Positions 31,420 to 43,990 are shown, numbered from the stretch's first letter. The stretch is DNA of 64,000 nucleotides from Conus ventricosus (GCA_018398815.1 CM031620.1:67172698-67236697); one strand, 5' to 3'. Program-made: numbers and translations. Notes: generated from the sequence alone by a model not told the origin.

Positions 31420-33010
31420 TTCGATCGCAGTTAAATCGTTGTATATTTCACTAAGGCAAGGGATAGTTTTGAGAATGTTTAGTGAAAATTATATAATAGG
31501 GAAAAAGTGGTAAAAATAAAGAGCGTTAGAAAATCTAAGCACGTAAGCTATGTTACGGACTGACCCCGTTCGATACGTTGTTTATTGTAGTGTTTATATC
31601 GATGTTTAACATTTGTTTTTATAATTTTTATATTATAAAAAAGATGTCTGGGGGCAGAACAAAGCGGAGCTAGCTCTAATGCAGAGTGAGCTAAAGATAC
31701 GGACACAATGAGTTTGATCTAATAGGAGTGCCAGGGAAATGTTTATGGTTTGGCACAGATGTTTTTGGGGTTTACAAACAAACAGAAATTGGCAAAACGG
31801 CAGCAACATCCTACCTAGAAGAGATAGAATTAAGAGCAAACGTTTTGGCAAAGCGATAAATCATAAAAGAGGAATACTGGGCGTTGCTCCTGAAATGACG
31901 GAATTAAAGTTGAATACGAGCCCAAGTATATACGATAAGAAAAACAATTTAGAAGGCTTTGATGCAGGGCCCTTTTGTTAGCTGGTCCAGGAACAAACAG
32001 AAAAAACGGTTTGAAATAACTGGCAGGGTTCGAATTATGCTACAGAGAAGAAGGCCTTAGTGAAGGGGGGGGGTGATCCGTGGCTTGAATTCCCCAAAAC
32101 TAGAATCACTACCTAGGCAATGACGATGATTTTGCTTATTTATTATCAAGGGGGGGGGGGGGGGGGGGGGGGGGGGAATACTAGTTGCAAGAACATAGTT
32201 TTTGAGGCATACAAATAAAGGCTGAAAACTTGGATGCCCCTTTTAGCTCGTTATTGTTATTACTAAAAGGAGATGAAAAAAACGCTCTTGCATCATTGAC
32301 AGGTTACGTGATGGTGAAAAGACAATACGATCGACTTTATTTTCCTTAAGTTGTTGATTTTATTGCGTTTACTCTGTTGATGAAGTGCTGCAGAAGGATT
32401 ATAGAAATTATTAAGATAATTATAAAATAATCTTGATTAAAAAAAGGGAAAGGTTCAAAGTTTAGGTTAGGCAATTAAGAACTTCAAAAGGAAATAGAAA
32501 GCGACTGGATAAGTATAGGGTTACTAGAAAGAATTGCAAAGCTTTAAATACTCTTTTTATGTAATTACTGGTCATCGGTTTGTAGTTTAGCGAAAAGTGC
32601 GGGTTGTGTTAACTCTTTTAGCACGGGGCCGGGGCGCCGGCCTCGTTAGCATTAGGGGGCCCTTGGTTTAGGTTTAGGCGCCGTGGTTAGGTTTGTAAGT
32701 GTGTTAAAAAAATTAACTCCTAAATTACAAAGAACACTGCATTGTGCTTTAGCATCGGCAAAACTCTGTTCATTAAGATTAAGAATAAGCAATCATTACA
32801 GGAGGGAAAACATTACGGCGAAGAATTTCAAAACTTGGCTGAGGGCGATGATTACGACGCCCAAAAATTGAACTTCAAAGGAGTGGAGAAAGGACTTTTT
32901 AACTTCCGAAGTAGAAAATGATGCAATTTTAAACAGAACATTGAAAAACAAACACCGTCAATTACCCCAAAATAGGCCAAAAAATGGTTTACGACTTAAC
33001 CACCCCGATG
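31420..33010. other. Polinton-1 block A, right part (matches inverted copy at 52.7-53.7 and 62.5-63.5 kb)
   Basis: This segment is present in reverse at 52,760-53,679 and 62,461-63,480. It contains a G run at 32,151-32,176 and coding-like stretches (32,683-32,871 plus strand, followed by shifted frames to 32,990) that I cannot assign. Confidence 0.6.
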
Positions 33011-33745
33011 AAGGCTGACTATGAGAATCAGCGGCTTGGCTAATATTGATTTCACCCCACCACACCATGATTCACTTGTGCGGCTATACAGGCGCCTGAG
33101 CCACTGATATTGACGCAAACCAGAAGCATCGTCTGCTTCGGTGGTCAGAGTTGCGTCGCTAAGTTAGTGCTGTGCTGAGAATTTCCGTCCATGCCTTTTC
33201 GGCGAGCAAAATTTTCGAGCAGAATTGGGTTTCAACTCAGAGCAGAATTAGGTCACCACACGCGTAAAATATATTTACGGGAAGACGTGACAAAAAATCT
33301 CACTGCACATGCGAAACCCTCATTAACATAATGAATCGAAACAACATTTGTAAGTGCGCATGTGCTGCCTTAGTGGATGCATTAAATTATGAAACCGAAA
33401 AAACATTTGTGAGCGCATGTGTAATAAAATTTAAAAGATAATAAAATCGGTTTGCTAGCAGGACGGACTACGCGATCTTACAAAAGAAGTAAGGACAACA
33501 GAGACACAGATGACAAGTTACTTAAGAAATATCTTTTTTAAAAAATTTGGGCAATGAGTGCTGATTCTCAATCGCAGTCCAAGTGAAGGGATACGCCAGG
33601 GGTTACAGCGTCAATATTTTCGTAGAACCCAGCAGGAAGTTATTATTTTCCTACCCCCGCTAAACATGTTTTGCAGTGCGGGGTTTGTGAGGGAGAGAGG
33701 GAGGGAGGGTAAGGGTGGAGAGGACGAGAGAGCATAGGATGCGGG
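33011..33745. other. segment between Polinton-1 blocks A and B
   Basis: I saw no counterpart in the second Polinton. It contains a repeated aaacaacatttgtaagtgcgc / aaaaacatttgtgagcgc pair near 33,340 and 33,398. Possibly a small inserted element; ends not defined. Confidence 0.4.
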
Positions 33746-33782
33746 ATTATTTATTTTTTAATTTTTAAATTTTTTTCTTTTT

Positions 33783-34640
33783 AAAATGAAGCCGAAGAAG
33801 TAGAAGCTTACAAATATACTTCACACGTAAATTTGGAAGGGCCAAAGAGAAAGGTTAAGGAGCAGGTTTGAACATCAATTATGTTTTTTATTCACATAAA
33901 TAACAACAAGCGTGAAGCAGGCCATCAGTTGAAATACAGATTGTTGGCCCCACAGGCCTTAAAATTATTTGCCATATTGTGATTTTGGTTTCTCAAGATG
34001 TTAATCTGACTTTCTACCACTTTATTAAGATTGGTTTACGATTAAAAAAGATATAAATAACAGTTGAATTAAATTTATTTTTTTATTTATTTTACATTTA
34101 AAAATGGGCTGCCGATTAGTGTATGATTTAAAAAGTTAATGAACTATTTAACGAGACATGAAAGCGTTAACTTGATTTTAGTAAATCTAGTTTTGAGAAT
34201 GATGTAAAACAATTAATAAAAGATCATAGGTAACTATTTGACGAGCAATCAAGTGATGAAACGTTGACTGTAGTGATTCAGAAAAAGCTAAAATGTGGCA
34301 GACTTTATTTTAAGGTTAACATGCTTAAAGGGTGTTGCAACGTTTAGGTTAAGCATAAAAATGGGGTTTTTACTTACTTTTTATTATATTTATTTTTTGA
34401 TTTACGTAAATATTTTGATTTTAAAAAATGAGCTCAAACGCGTTGAGTTTGAAAAAACTGCCGGCCACCCGCTGCGAAAGGTGTGACAAACATTATCATA
34501 TGTTTAGCGAGTAGACATGGAAAAATTTAAACCCCTCGAACGTTCATAAAAGCGTGGCACATGCTATTCAAAAATTCCAGATCTTTCCCAACGTGAACGC
34601 CAGTAAAAGTGTTGTTGGCCGTTCTGATTGTTTTTAACGC
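33783..34640 (+). pseudogene. Polinton-1 small helical ORFs (decayed)
   Basis: Remnants match the small genes at 45,230-46,512: one copy of the ATGAAGCC gene (33,785-34,060), one of the 87-residue gene (34,103-34,340) and one of the next (34,430-34,637). All are frameshifted. Confidence 0.7.
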
Positions 34641-34649
34641 CTGTTTGAT

Positions 34650-37600
34650 ATTAACGCGTTGGGTTTCAACTAAACGAAAGAAGTTTTTAGCTATCACGCT
34701 TTAATTTGGGACTGGCCGATTACTGCTTACACAGTTTAACCCACGCAAGTAAAGGGGGCAAAGTTAAGGGGTTCTGGCTGGTCTAAAGGGACAGTCCTTG
34801 AAATCAAATTAAGACAAACAAAGTTCTATCCTATAGTTGGCAATTCTCACCTTCCCTTCCCCAAAGAGTTAGTTTTAAAACGAGCAGTCTTAAAATAAAA
34901 AATCCTGACAACATTGTTTTATTGTGGTGTGTTTTAGCGCATTTACACCCGTTATAAAGAACGCAGAAAGAGTATCTAATTTATGAAGCTATAAGCAAGA
35001 ACTGAACTTTGATAACATAGCCTTTCCAGTGAGTATAGAAAGTATATCTCAGTTTGAAGAACAAAACAAACCCAAACACTGTAACGTAACGATTGGTTCT
35101 GTAGAAGCCAATCTAGTGCCCCTAAGGGTTTCTCCCAACTCTCCTACTTTAGGCGAGCCACTTGCAAGCATGTTTGACTTGTACTGTTTGCAGATAGTAC
35201 AAAGAGTCATTATGTATTAATCAGAACAATAAGCAGACTTATGGTTTTTACATCAAAGGATCATGCTAAACAAGGGCTTTGTAGAAGGTGTCTGGTTAGA
35301 ATCCCAACTATAGAAGCAGCTGCCGTCATAGAACTCATTGTAAAAGTTTTGTAGACTGTGAAACTAAACTCCTCACACCTAAACCCGGTCTAAAGTTTGT
35401 TTTAAAAAAATTTTCCCCAAAATGCAAATGAGTCCCGTACGTGGTTTATGCTGACTTTGAATCACTCTTACCGCAGTACTATGGTCCACAACCCGGGAAG
35501 AACAAAAAAAAAACCTTATTAAAACCCCCCATCAGATCTGTTCTTATGCGTTTATTGTTGTTTAGGTCAGATGGGACACACACACGCCCAGAGAGTTTAC
35601 AGGGACCCAACGCAGCTAGTAGTTTTTTAGAGAAGATGGAAACAACTTCGTAATCGTTATCAACCAACTAAATCTTTCAGGGCATTGTTATGACTCCTGA
35701 AGACCCAAAAGCGCTATGACTCATCTACACACTGTTGGTATGTAAAAAAGAATTATTAGGCGACACAGTAAGAGACCACGATCACATTACTGGAAAGTTT
35801 AGAGGGGCAGCACACCAATTGTAATCTTCAGCTTAAGGTTGACCCTAAGACATGGAAACTGCCTATTTTTCTTTCATAACTTCGGGCTACGATTCTCATT
35901 TTATCATGCAAGCGTGACTTCGAATATAAGAGGGTTACCTGCATTGCACAGTCTTCAGAAAAGTACATGAACTTTTACTCTTGACTGTTTATCCTTCTAT
36001 GACTCTGCCCAAATCTGTGGGGGGTTTAGATAAGTTAGCAGGATCTCTACAAGACTATCCAATAACTAAACAATACTTGATTCTCTTTAGTGTGCAAAGG
36101 GGGTTGATCCTTATGAATACAGAACTCGTGGGTAGGGTTTTATGAAGACTCTTCCCTAAAGGCGCTTTCTTTTTAGTTTAGAGGCAAAGACATAATGATT
36201 CTGAATATGAATACGCTCAGAAAGCCTGGACAGAATTACACTGTGAAACAATGGGCGATTATCATGTTTAGTATTTATTGGCTGACGTGTGTTTATGGCA
36301 GACGTCTTTCAAAACTACAGAACTACATGCATGAAACATTTCAGTTTAGACTCATCACATTACATCTCCGCGCCCGGCCTTTCTTGGGACGCCTTCTTAA
36401 AAATCTACAAACATCCAGTTTTACTTAATATTGATCTGCCACACTTTAGATGATTGAAGATGGTTGAGGGGAGGGTATTAGCATGGCCTCACATCCTTAC
36501 TGCAAAGCCAACAACAAGTATTTAGACGACTATGATTCCTAAACCATCCAACATCTAATGTACTTGACGCCAACAATCTGTATGGATGGGGTATGAGCCA
36601 GCCGCTTCCACTGAGAACTTTACAATGATAAAAAGGACCTATGATGTCAATACTGTGTTAAGTATGGGCACAGCTTACGCCCGTAATCCAATAGGGCAAT
36701 TTGGAAGTAGACTTGATATCCTTATGAACTACACGATTCCACAACGATTACCCATTAGCCGCAGAAAGATTAAAAATTTAGTCCTATCGAACCCCCTAAA
36801 CTTGTACCCCAAACTTCGCAACAAAAATAAATATGTTGTCATTACAGACTGTTCAGTTTTACTTAAGGGGCATGGATTGAAACTGATGTTGTTATAAATC
36901 ATTGCTTTTGACAAGGCCTTTATGGCCATACATCAAAAGGGAAAATGATTTAGACCAAGCCAGACGCTTCAGAAAAGACTTCTTAAATGATGAACAACAG
37001 CGTTTTGGCAAAACTAGGTCCCACAACGTAAAGATGTAAAATTAGTTACAAAAGAAAACAAGCAATTAGTTTGCCTTAACTAACTATCAAGCTTTAGAGA
37101 TTTAACGCAGCCTGGTTGGCATTATGATGGAAGAAAAAGGGGTTAAGTTTGGGCAGCGGTGGTTTTATCGGCTTTTCGGTATTAGAGTGTAAAGTTATGT
37201 GTAGATTCGACGATACTTTAAACCGCAGTACCCGAGCAAGAGTCTTTACAGACACTGATAGTTTTATTCTAGACGTCCAACAGAGACTTTATAAGGATTA
37301 GAAACGAAGGGCTAAGGAACTGAGGGTGGTACGACACTGCGATATCCAAAGACACCTTTCATTCAACTGTGAACGAAAGTGATTGAAAGATGAAGTGAAT
37401 TAAGGGGAAATTTTTCAAGATTGTTGGTTTGTTCGAAGATGTATAGCGTTGCCAGCCGACTTCTGTAATGAAGAAGCTAGGGCATAAGTAAGAAGTTGTC
37501 AAAAAAATTATCTCACGATAATATAAGCAAGCTCTCTTTGAAACAAAGTTTTTTCATTTACACCAAATGTTATCTGCGCTCTATCTTCAAGTAAACACAT

Positions 37601-37697
37601 ACGCTGTTAATAAGAAATCATAGTCTCTAACAATAACAAGAGAACTTACGTCAATCCTGGTTTTATATGTGTTTGGCATTGGAGAACTTTAAAGTTA
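34650..37697 (+). pseudogene. polB: Polinton-1 DNA polymerase B (decayed)
   Basis: Broken frames retain the exonuclease YADFESLLPQYYGP (35,443-35,484), a DHDHITGKFRGAAH-type zinc/HNH-like segment (35,775-35,815), a GYDSHFI motif and an ACNNKYLDDYD-like palm entry. There are FFKLMN-like and YTDTDSFILD-type (about 37,250) catalytic remnants. Identity to the copy at 46.5-49.7 kb is high, but there are far more indels. Family B polymerases of this type replicate the element by protein priming. Confidence 0.85.
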
Positions 37698-37916
37698 ACT
37701 TGATGATTGACTTGTACTTAACTTAAGAACCTCACTACCTTATTTAGAACCTAACTAGTTCTTATTTAAGAACCTTAACTAGTACTTATTTAAGAACTTA
37801 TTATTTTTGTACTTACTTGTTTAATTTACTTGCACTTAACTTAAAAAGTTACTTTCTATAATAACTTAACTTGTACTTATCTAGTTCTTAATTGTACTTT
37901 ATCTAGTTTTTAAAAA
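37698..37916. repeat. short degenerate repeats between convergent genes (Polinton-1)
   Basis: Reiterated ttaagaacctaactagtactt-like units, homologous to 49,690-49,930. Confidence 0.7.
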
Positions 37917-38216
37917 CTATTCAACATAGAAAATGGGTCTACAACAGGAGGTTGCACTTTTTTTTGAGAAGTTGGTTCTTCTTCTTTTAATGGGGTTGTG
38001 GGGGTTTGTGACTTTTCTGCTAAGTATGGCGTTAGACATTTGTTTTGCTAAACTACCCCACCAAACAACAACAGCAGCCAATACATAATAATACATCTTA
38101 TCGTTTTGTTTGTGATTTGTTTTTGTTAATTGAGGTGTTGTTGCTGGCGGTGATGTTGTATTACTATTAACAATTTTTGTTTTGCTGATTGGTTTGCTTT
38201 TTGCAGTCTGTTCCAT
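37917..38216 (-). pseudogene. Polinton-1 single-TM small protein
   Basis: The minus-strand frame starts MEQTAKSKPIS and has a membrane segment MYYYVLAAVVVWWGSLA. It matches 50,241-49,930 of the second copy, but its C-terminus diverges by frameshift. Confidence 0.65.
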
Positions 38217-38826
38217 TCGGCTAGTTTACGCCCAGCCTCAAAACGCCCAGGATTTTTAGTTTTAGTAAAAACTACTCACTTGCGGCACATTTACTTGTGG
38301 TGGGGTTCTGCTCCTTCGGAGGGCCCGCGGACGTCCTGCGGGGTTGCAATCTTCTCTCCTGATCGCTCATTTTTTTTATTGCGATTAAATTTAATATGAT
38401 CAAAATTAATATGATTAAAAGTAATTAATCCATGATGAATGGACATAACATCGTCCCAAATCTGTAGTACATGTCACATGCAAGAGTTTCTAGTGACTTG
38501 TTTAAAACCGGTCTTGCGATAAGTCATATTTTAAATCTTCTTCTGAATCAACCGGCGCCATTTACTTACTAACTTCGCATATAGGCTAATCATTGTCTGG
38601 CCCACTGATCTAACCATTTTTGACCCTAGCTGTGCTTCGTACCCAGCGTAGTACTTCTCAACGTCTGATGTTTGACAGTTGCTGAATCTGTTCAATACTT
38701 AGTTCACACCTAAATACTGTTTAGTTTTTCCACACGCGGCCAGAGAGTATTTAATCTTTCCTTTTTTGGCGTTGTCTGTTGAGTAGCCTGCTTGCTCCTC
38801 ACACTTTAATAGTTCGTCACAATCCA
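38200..38826 (-). pseudogene. Polinton-1 homologues of the 50.2-50.9 kb minus-strand genes
   Basis: Broken frames match the basic linker protein (38,440-38,200) and the helical MDCDELLKCEEQA protein (38,826-38,440). Confidence 0.65.
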
Positions 38827-39099
38827 TTTTTAAAAACAAAAAAATAATATAATACTTTTAAAACCATGAGTTTAACGTTGGTTAATTATGCCAGTGCCTA
38901 TCGCCGGTGGTTATAGTCTATTCAACCCCTTTCAAAATGCTTGTTATGAATAAACCGCCTAACATGGGAAAGATAGAAAATTCGCCAAAACTAGTTGCAA
39001 TTTATTTTAGCTTTAACAACAAAAGATTATTTGATTAAAAAGCACATAGACAGTCTTTCGTATTATGATTATTTTTAATTATTTTTTTTAGTTAAAAAA

Positions 39100-39335
39100 A
39101 AGATGAGTGAAAAAAAGATTATCAATACGATTTTTCCATTCTGCTGTATTAGCGGCCTTAGTATAGGCTATAGTTCGTGTTAGCAAAAAACATGTTTAAA
39201 ATGAAGCCGGTGGATCTAGGAAGGTTAGGCATTGAGACGTTGTTTTAAAGGTTATAGTTGTAATCACTGCAGGGATTGCGTCAAAAGACTTTCTTGTTGC
39301 ACAGAATTTTTATCCCAGAAACATTAGTTCATAGA
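39100..39335 (+). pseudogene. Polinton-1 tiny membrane ORFs (decayed)
   Basis: ATGAGTGAAAAAAAGATTAT near 39,102 and the following hydrophobic ORF match 51,115-51,342, with frameshifts in both. Confidence 0.65.
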
Positions 39336-39351
39336 AAAATTAATCGAAAAT

Positions 39352-39782
39352 TTGATTTATAAAAAGATGGCAGGAGTAGTTATGATGGTAGGAGGAGCTA
39401 TTGTTAATCCTTGGCCCTTTTTCCCGGCAGCAATTAAAATGTTTAGTAAAAATTTTCGGTCAGATGAAGAGAGAGAACGTCATAACAAGGCAATAGAAGA
39501 TTTAGCTAAGGCAAGAGACGCTTATGAGAAAAGACGAATTGCCCACTTAGACTTTATTAAAAAAAAGTTAAAAGATTGAGCATGCAGAGCACACATTTAC
39601 AGACGTTGATGACGCAATGAATGAGTATTACTTTGTGACAGGAAAGAAGTTTCTAACATCGCCGCCGCCAGAACTGTCTGACTTTTATGAGCCATCAGAA
39701 GAACAGAAAATAGCAGAGATAGGCTTTATTATAGGTGCTATGGGAGCAATTTTCTCTTCTCGCATATTCAATCTAAAAAACA
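39352..39782 (+). pseudogene. Polinton-1 coiled-coil protein (decayed)
   Basis: The frame contains SDEERERHNKAIEDLAKARD and breaks near 39,577. The rest of the match to the gene at 51,375-51,782 follows in other frames. An upstream ATG at 39,366 aligns better with the family start than 39,352. Confidence 0.75.
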
Positions 39783-39799
39783 ATTAAAAATACAATTAA

Positions 39800-40681
39800 A
39801 ATATGAACAATACGAAGTACAAAATATATTATTTCCTAAAGGGTATTGGAAAGGAAAGGCCGCTATTGAAAAACTGAGTAAAGTTCTAGAGTGCCTGAAT
39901 CAGATGCGAAAGACTGGCTTTCAAAACAGGCATTTGGCAAATATATCTGCCTGCCCCAAAAAGAATATAAGACCTAGATTTGTTAACTCAGTTCCTAATG
40001 ACACCCACCAGTGGACTTGCTGTATCTTCCACTGATAAAATAAGAAGAAAAAGTTTAAGTATGCTCTGACAGTTGTTGACATGGCATCAAGATACAAAGA
40101 AAGTGAACCTTTAACGGATAAAAACTCAACTGCTGTGGCTGTGGCTTTACAACAAATATACATGCGAGGCCATTAAAGTATCCTCGGATGATTCAAGTTG
40201 ATGATGGAAAAGAGTTTAAAGGCTCTGCCAACAGCTGTTTTTAAAAATCATGTTACAGTTAAGAGAGGGATCCCAGGCAACCATCGATCGGCAAAAGCCC
40301 TAGTAGAAAACTTTAATAAGAATCTAGCTGAACGTCTGTTTACCTATCAATTCACAGAGAAATTATGGATAGAGAACGCAACACAGAATGGGTTAGAAGA
40401 TTGCCAGCAGTTTTTACGCGTCATGAACAATGAAGAATTTAAAGCAACCAGTGAACGCAATCAAATTAAAAAAAATTAGCATTACTGAAGATGAGCGGGG
40501 GGCTCAAAAACTCTTGCCGTTTGGACTAAAAGTAAGATACTTGTATGCTCCTGGAGAGGGAGAAGGGGATGCTAGAATTAGAGCTACAGATCCTATATGG
40601 AGTGTAGATGTTTATGAAGTTGAGCGAATCATGAAAACAACCCCTCCCATATATTATTTAAGAGGGGACTCTCTCTTCTAA
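39800..40681 (+). pseudogene. Polinton-1 integrase (decayed)
   Basis: It matches 51,801-52,595. Segments GYWKGKAAIEKLSK, NSVPNDTHQ, ALTVVDMASRYK, IQVDDGKEFKG and VENFNKNLAERLF appear across frames, so the three DDE residues are traceable. A C-terminal domain ends near 40,680, about 80 bp before the right TIR. Integrase would insert the element with 6-bp duplications. Confidence 0.85.
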
Positions 40682-40756
40682 AAAGCCAGCCCCTAAAAGG
40701 TCGTTTGTTCGTGAAGAGCTGCAAGTTGTCCCGCCAAACACAGTGAGTTAAACTTA

Positions 40757-41003
40757 TTTTTATGTCCTTGGAGAGAATGTAAATATCTTTGTCACGATCA
40801 CCAATATCTTATCTAGCACGTAAGCCCCGTTTTAAAAAAAACGATTGCGTCGATTTTTTGAGAGGTTTTTACATGTTAATTTTTTTTAAAACAGGTGTTT
40901 TAAAATTGGCCAAATTGATATGTGAAGGACGTGATTTGGTGTGAAAAGGGGGGTTTTCGTGCAAAATAACATGGGTGAGCTTGAACGAAGTTTTTTACTT
41001 CTC
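40757..41003 (-). repeat. Polinton-1 right TIR
   Basis: Reverse complement of the left TIR. It ends ...CTTCTC next to TACATC, and its inner end is TTTTTATGTCCTTGG. Confidence 0.9.
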
Positions 41004-41009
41004 TACATC
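41004..41009. repeat. Polinton-1 TSD, right copy (TACATC)
   Basis: Second copy of TACATC. LTR-B sequence resumes with CAACGGGACCTACTC exactly as after 18,444. Confidence 0.9.
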
Positions 41010-42118
41010 CAACGGGACCTACTCAGCTAGAGTTAAACAAAACCAAACCCCAAAAAAAAAAAAAAACAACAAAAAGAATCAGTGACAGGCTTTTTTAAAC
41101 CCCCGCACACGCACGCCAGACCCCCCACCCACACCACACAAGATTGAACACTCAACTCGAGTCCATGAAACCCAGGAGGTTCGCAGAGGGAGGGTGGATC
41201 CTGTTTGGGGATGACGTTCGTTGGGGGGTGGTCTTCCAGTCGAGGTGAAGCAGGTGTCCCAGTGAAGGAGACAAGGTTCACCTCCACCAGTCCGCAGGTT
41301 TGAGAAACGACTGGTGCCTGGACGAAGGATGATGACTGCAGGGTCCGTGGATGCTGGTCGCCCAGCCAGCCCAAGACCAGAGCTGCAGCTGAAGGAAAAG
41401 GGCGAGAAATCCCGCCCAAAATGGCGGGTGGGCGAGGTGAGAAACGGTTCGCTCCCCAGTTCAACGAAGGGTGGCAGCCGAAACCGTGCCTGTCCACACC
41501 GAAGGGGACTCCAGGTCAGGGACGACCCAAGGTGGTTTTTTCCAGGTGGCAGGGATAGGGATCCCAGAGGTGTAAAGTTGAATACTTTCCGACCCGCTGA
41601 AAGGCGAAAGACTCTTCCACAAAACCCACACCGAAGTGGATAAAGAAATGTGGGCCCAGCTAGCAGAGATGGAGATCNNNNNNNNNNNNNNNNNNNNNNN
41701 NNNNNNNNNNNNNNNNNNNNNNNNNNNNNNNNNNNNNNNNNNNNNNNNNNNNNNNNNNNNNNNNNNNNNNNNNNNNNCTCCGACTCGACAGTCCGTAAAA
41801 GAGTGCCACACCACTAACCTAACCAAGATGGCAACAGGTAAAAAACAGCTCACCTGTGGCACCTGACATCAGCTGATGAACCACGTGGAAAGCGATAAAA
41901 GAACAGAAAAAGAAAGCTTTAAAAGAAAAAAAATGAAGAGAAAATATTGGAGTATGGGAGCGAAATGCACGGACGTAGCGCACCCGGGATGACACAAATA
42001 GCACACTAGTCAACACCCGGCCAATATAGTAAAGATGTCACTGGTAACACTTCACTTTATACTGGGTTTGAAAAGAAATGATTTATCTTCTAAACCAAAA
42101 GTATGTACGTCCGTGACA
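41010..42118 (-). repeat. LTR-B right LTR, second part
   Basis: It matches 18,445-19,437 and is interrupted by 100 N. It ends GTGACA before TSD CCTGG. Confidence 0.9.
41678..41777. other. assembly gap (100 N)
   Basis: The left LTR reads GGAGATCTCTCCGACTC, whereas here GGAGATC precedes and CTCCGACTC follows the Ns. The expected missing sequence is a single T. Confidence 0.95.
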
Positions 42119-42602
42119 CCTGGCAATGCTAGCGTATAGAGCAAAACCTCTACAGCAAGGCATGAGTCCAGCTGAACTCCTAATGGGACAACACTCCCGG
42201 TGCTGCCTTCAAAGTACATCCCGAGGGCAGAAAGTGATCACTTCAAGACGAAGGATGCAACAGCAAAACTCAAACAAAAACAGAACTTTGACAGAACACA
42301 CCGTGCTCGAGATGCTGCACCGCTACAAACAGGACAGCTGGTGTGGGTGAAGCCAGCAGGAACTCCAGGAACTGTGATCAAACCTCTGGTCAACAGGTCC
42401 TGTGAAGTCAGCACACCAGCTGGCCTCCAGCGTCGAAACCGCCGACACCTTATACCACGAGATCTGCAGTCCCGAAGGTCTACTAGCCCCGGTCCCAAGA
42501 AAACTCCCTTCTGCCGAGATTCATCAGTGATGTTCCTGATTCCCAACCTGACCCCGTCAGTGATGTCCCTGATTCTCAAAATGACTCGGTTCCTGATTTG
42601 AG
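42119..42602 (+). pseudogene. Gypsy-A integrase, C-terminal half
   Basis: After TSD CCTGG the frame gives LAMLAYRAKPLQQGMSPAEL followed by LLMGQ, the end of the DDE core. After frameshifts, LQTGQLVWVK and GLQRRNRRHLIPRD follow, the C-terminal GPY/F-like region of Gypsy integrases. Repeats of ATGTYCCTGATTCYCAA-like sequence are seen near 42,531 and 42,564. Confidence 0.85.
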
Positions 42603-42811
42603 GATGCTGTTAGTCCTTCTGGACAGATTCGTACCAGAAGTGGTAGAATTATGAAGGAGCCACCGAGACTGGACTTATAAAAAAACCTGTTGATGAAATC
42701 TGACCTAGAGTAATATGTTGTAAGACACTTCCACCTAGAGACAATGTTCTGTCATAAGGATACAGACTTTGAAAGCTGTTTGTTTAATGTTCTGTCTTAA
42801 AGAAAGAGGGT
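42603..42811 (+). other. Gypsy-A 3' untranslated region with polypurine tract
   Basis: Non-coding. AAAGAAAGAGGG (42,799-42,810) just before the LTR is a good polypurine tract. Confidence 0.7.
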
Positions 42812-42972
42812 TGTAATATACGTACTTGGCACATCCCTATTTGGGTTGATATGAAAAAGGGGCTAGCAAGAGAAAACCGGAAACCTGTAACAGACTGTAC
42901 GCTGAGCAGCTGTTTATTATTATGATTTTCCAGTACTTAGGCTACCCAGAATAGTACAAGACAAATTCCACA
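42812..42972 (+). repeat. Gypsy-A right LTR
   Basis: Pairs with 14,772-14,907. Starts TGTAATATACG, ends ATTCCACA. Confidence 0.9.
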
Positions 42973-43735
<763 letters not shown>

Positions 43736-43990
43736 AGAGAATGTAAATATGTATGTTCAAGACCACCCATCTTATTTTGCACGAAAACCCCCCTTTTCAC
43801 ATACAAATTCACCTCCATCACATGTCAATTTTGGCCAAATTTAACACCTGTTTCACAAACAAAATTAACATGCAAAAACCTCTAAAATCGACGCAATCAG
43901 CACATTAAAACGGGGGCTTACGTGCTAGATAAGATAGGGTGATCGTGAACATACATATTTACATTCTCTCCAGGGCATAAAAATTAACTA
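43736..43990 (+). repeat. Polinton TIR unit (left end of Polinton-2)
   Basis: It starts AGAGAATGTAAATAT, matches the Polinton-1 left TIR throughout, and has the same internal reverse-complement tip (43,955-43,969). Its orientation is that of a left end. It is best read as the left end of the second Polinton whose genes start at about 45.2 kb, though a solo end cannot be excluded. Confidence 0.75.

Larger units (their letters stand above)
25940..41003 (+). mobile_element. Polinton/Maverick DNA transposon 'Polinton-1', end to end
   Basis: The element spans 15,064 bp with inverted ends of about 250 bp starting 5'-AG, and a 6-bp TSD. It encodes protein-primed DNA polymerase B and a retroviral-type DDE integrase plus small Polinton proteins. 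It lies in the right LTR of LTR-B. Block A (26.2-33.0 kb) holds ATPase-like and membrane-protein remnants in poor-quality sequence. Block B (33.75-40.75 kb) matches 45.19-52.74 kb, with many more frameshifts here. Confidence 0.92.
18027..42118 (-). mobile_element. LTR retrotransposon 'LTR-B' carrying a captured CIBAR1/FAM92 copy
   Basis: The element has 1.4-kb LTRs with TG...CA ends and a 5-bp TSD CCTGG. It is transcribed on the minus strand. In transcription order: 5' LTR (42,118 to 25,536, split by Polinton-1), leader of 2.7 kb, gag, protease, spacer and integrase zinc-finger remnant, CIBAR1/FAM92-like cDNA, purine-rich tract, 3' LTR (19,437 to 18,027). RT, RNase H and the integrase core are absent, so it must have been non-autonomous. 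Without Polinton-1 it is about 9.0 kb. Confidence 0.9.
14772..42972 (+). mobile_element. Ty3/Gypsy LTR retrotransposon 'Gypsy-A', interrupted by LTR-B
   Basis: Short LTRs (14,772-14,907 and 42,812-42,972) start TGTAATATACGTAC and end ATTCCACA. A primer-binding-site-like TGGTGTCAGAAGTG follows the left LTR and a purine tract AGAAAGAGGG precedes the right. Order: gag, zinc knuckles, protease, RT remnant, RNase H, integrase. Integrase stops at 18,021 and resumes at 42,119; the sequence between is LTR-B (which contains Polinton-1). The element's own sequence is therefore only about 4.1 kb, with most of RT deleted. Flanks read AAAT on both sides (TAAAT/AAAAT), a plausible short TSD. Confidence 0.9.

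Noticed and set aside
43736..43969. Interpretation as an independent 234-bp MITE
   Set aside because: It has inverted tips but no duplicated flank; it matches the Polinton TIR along its whole length.
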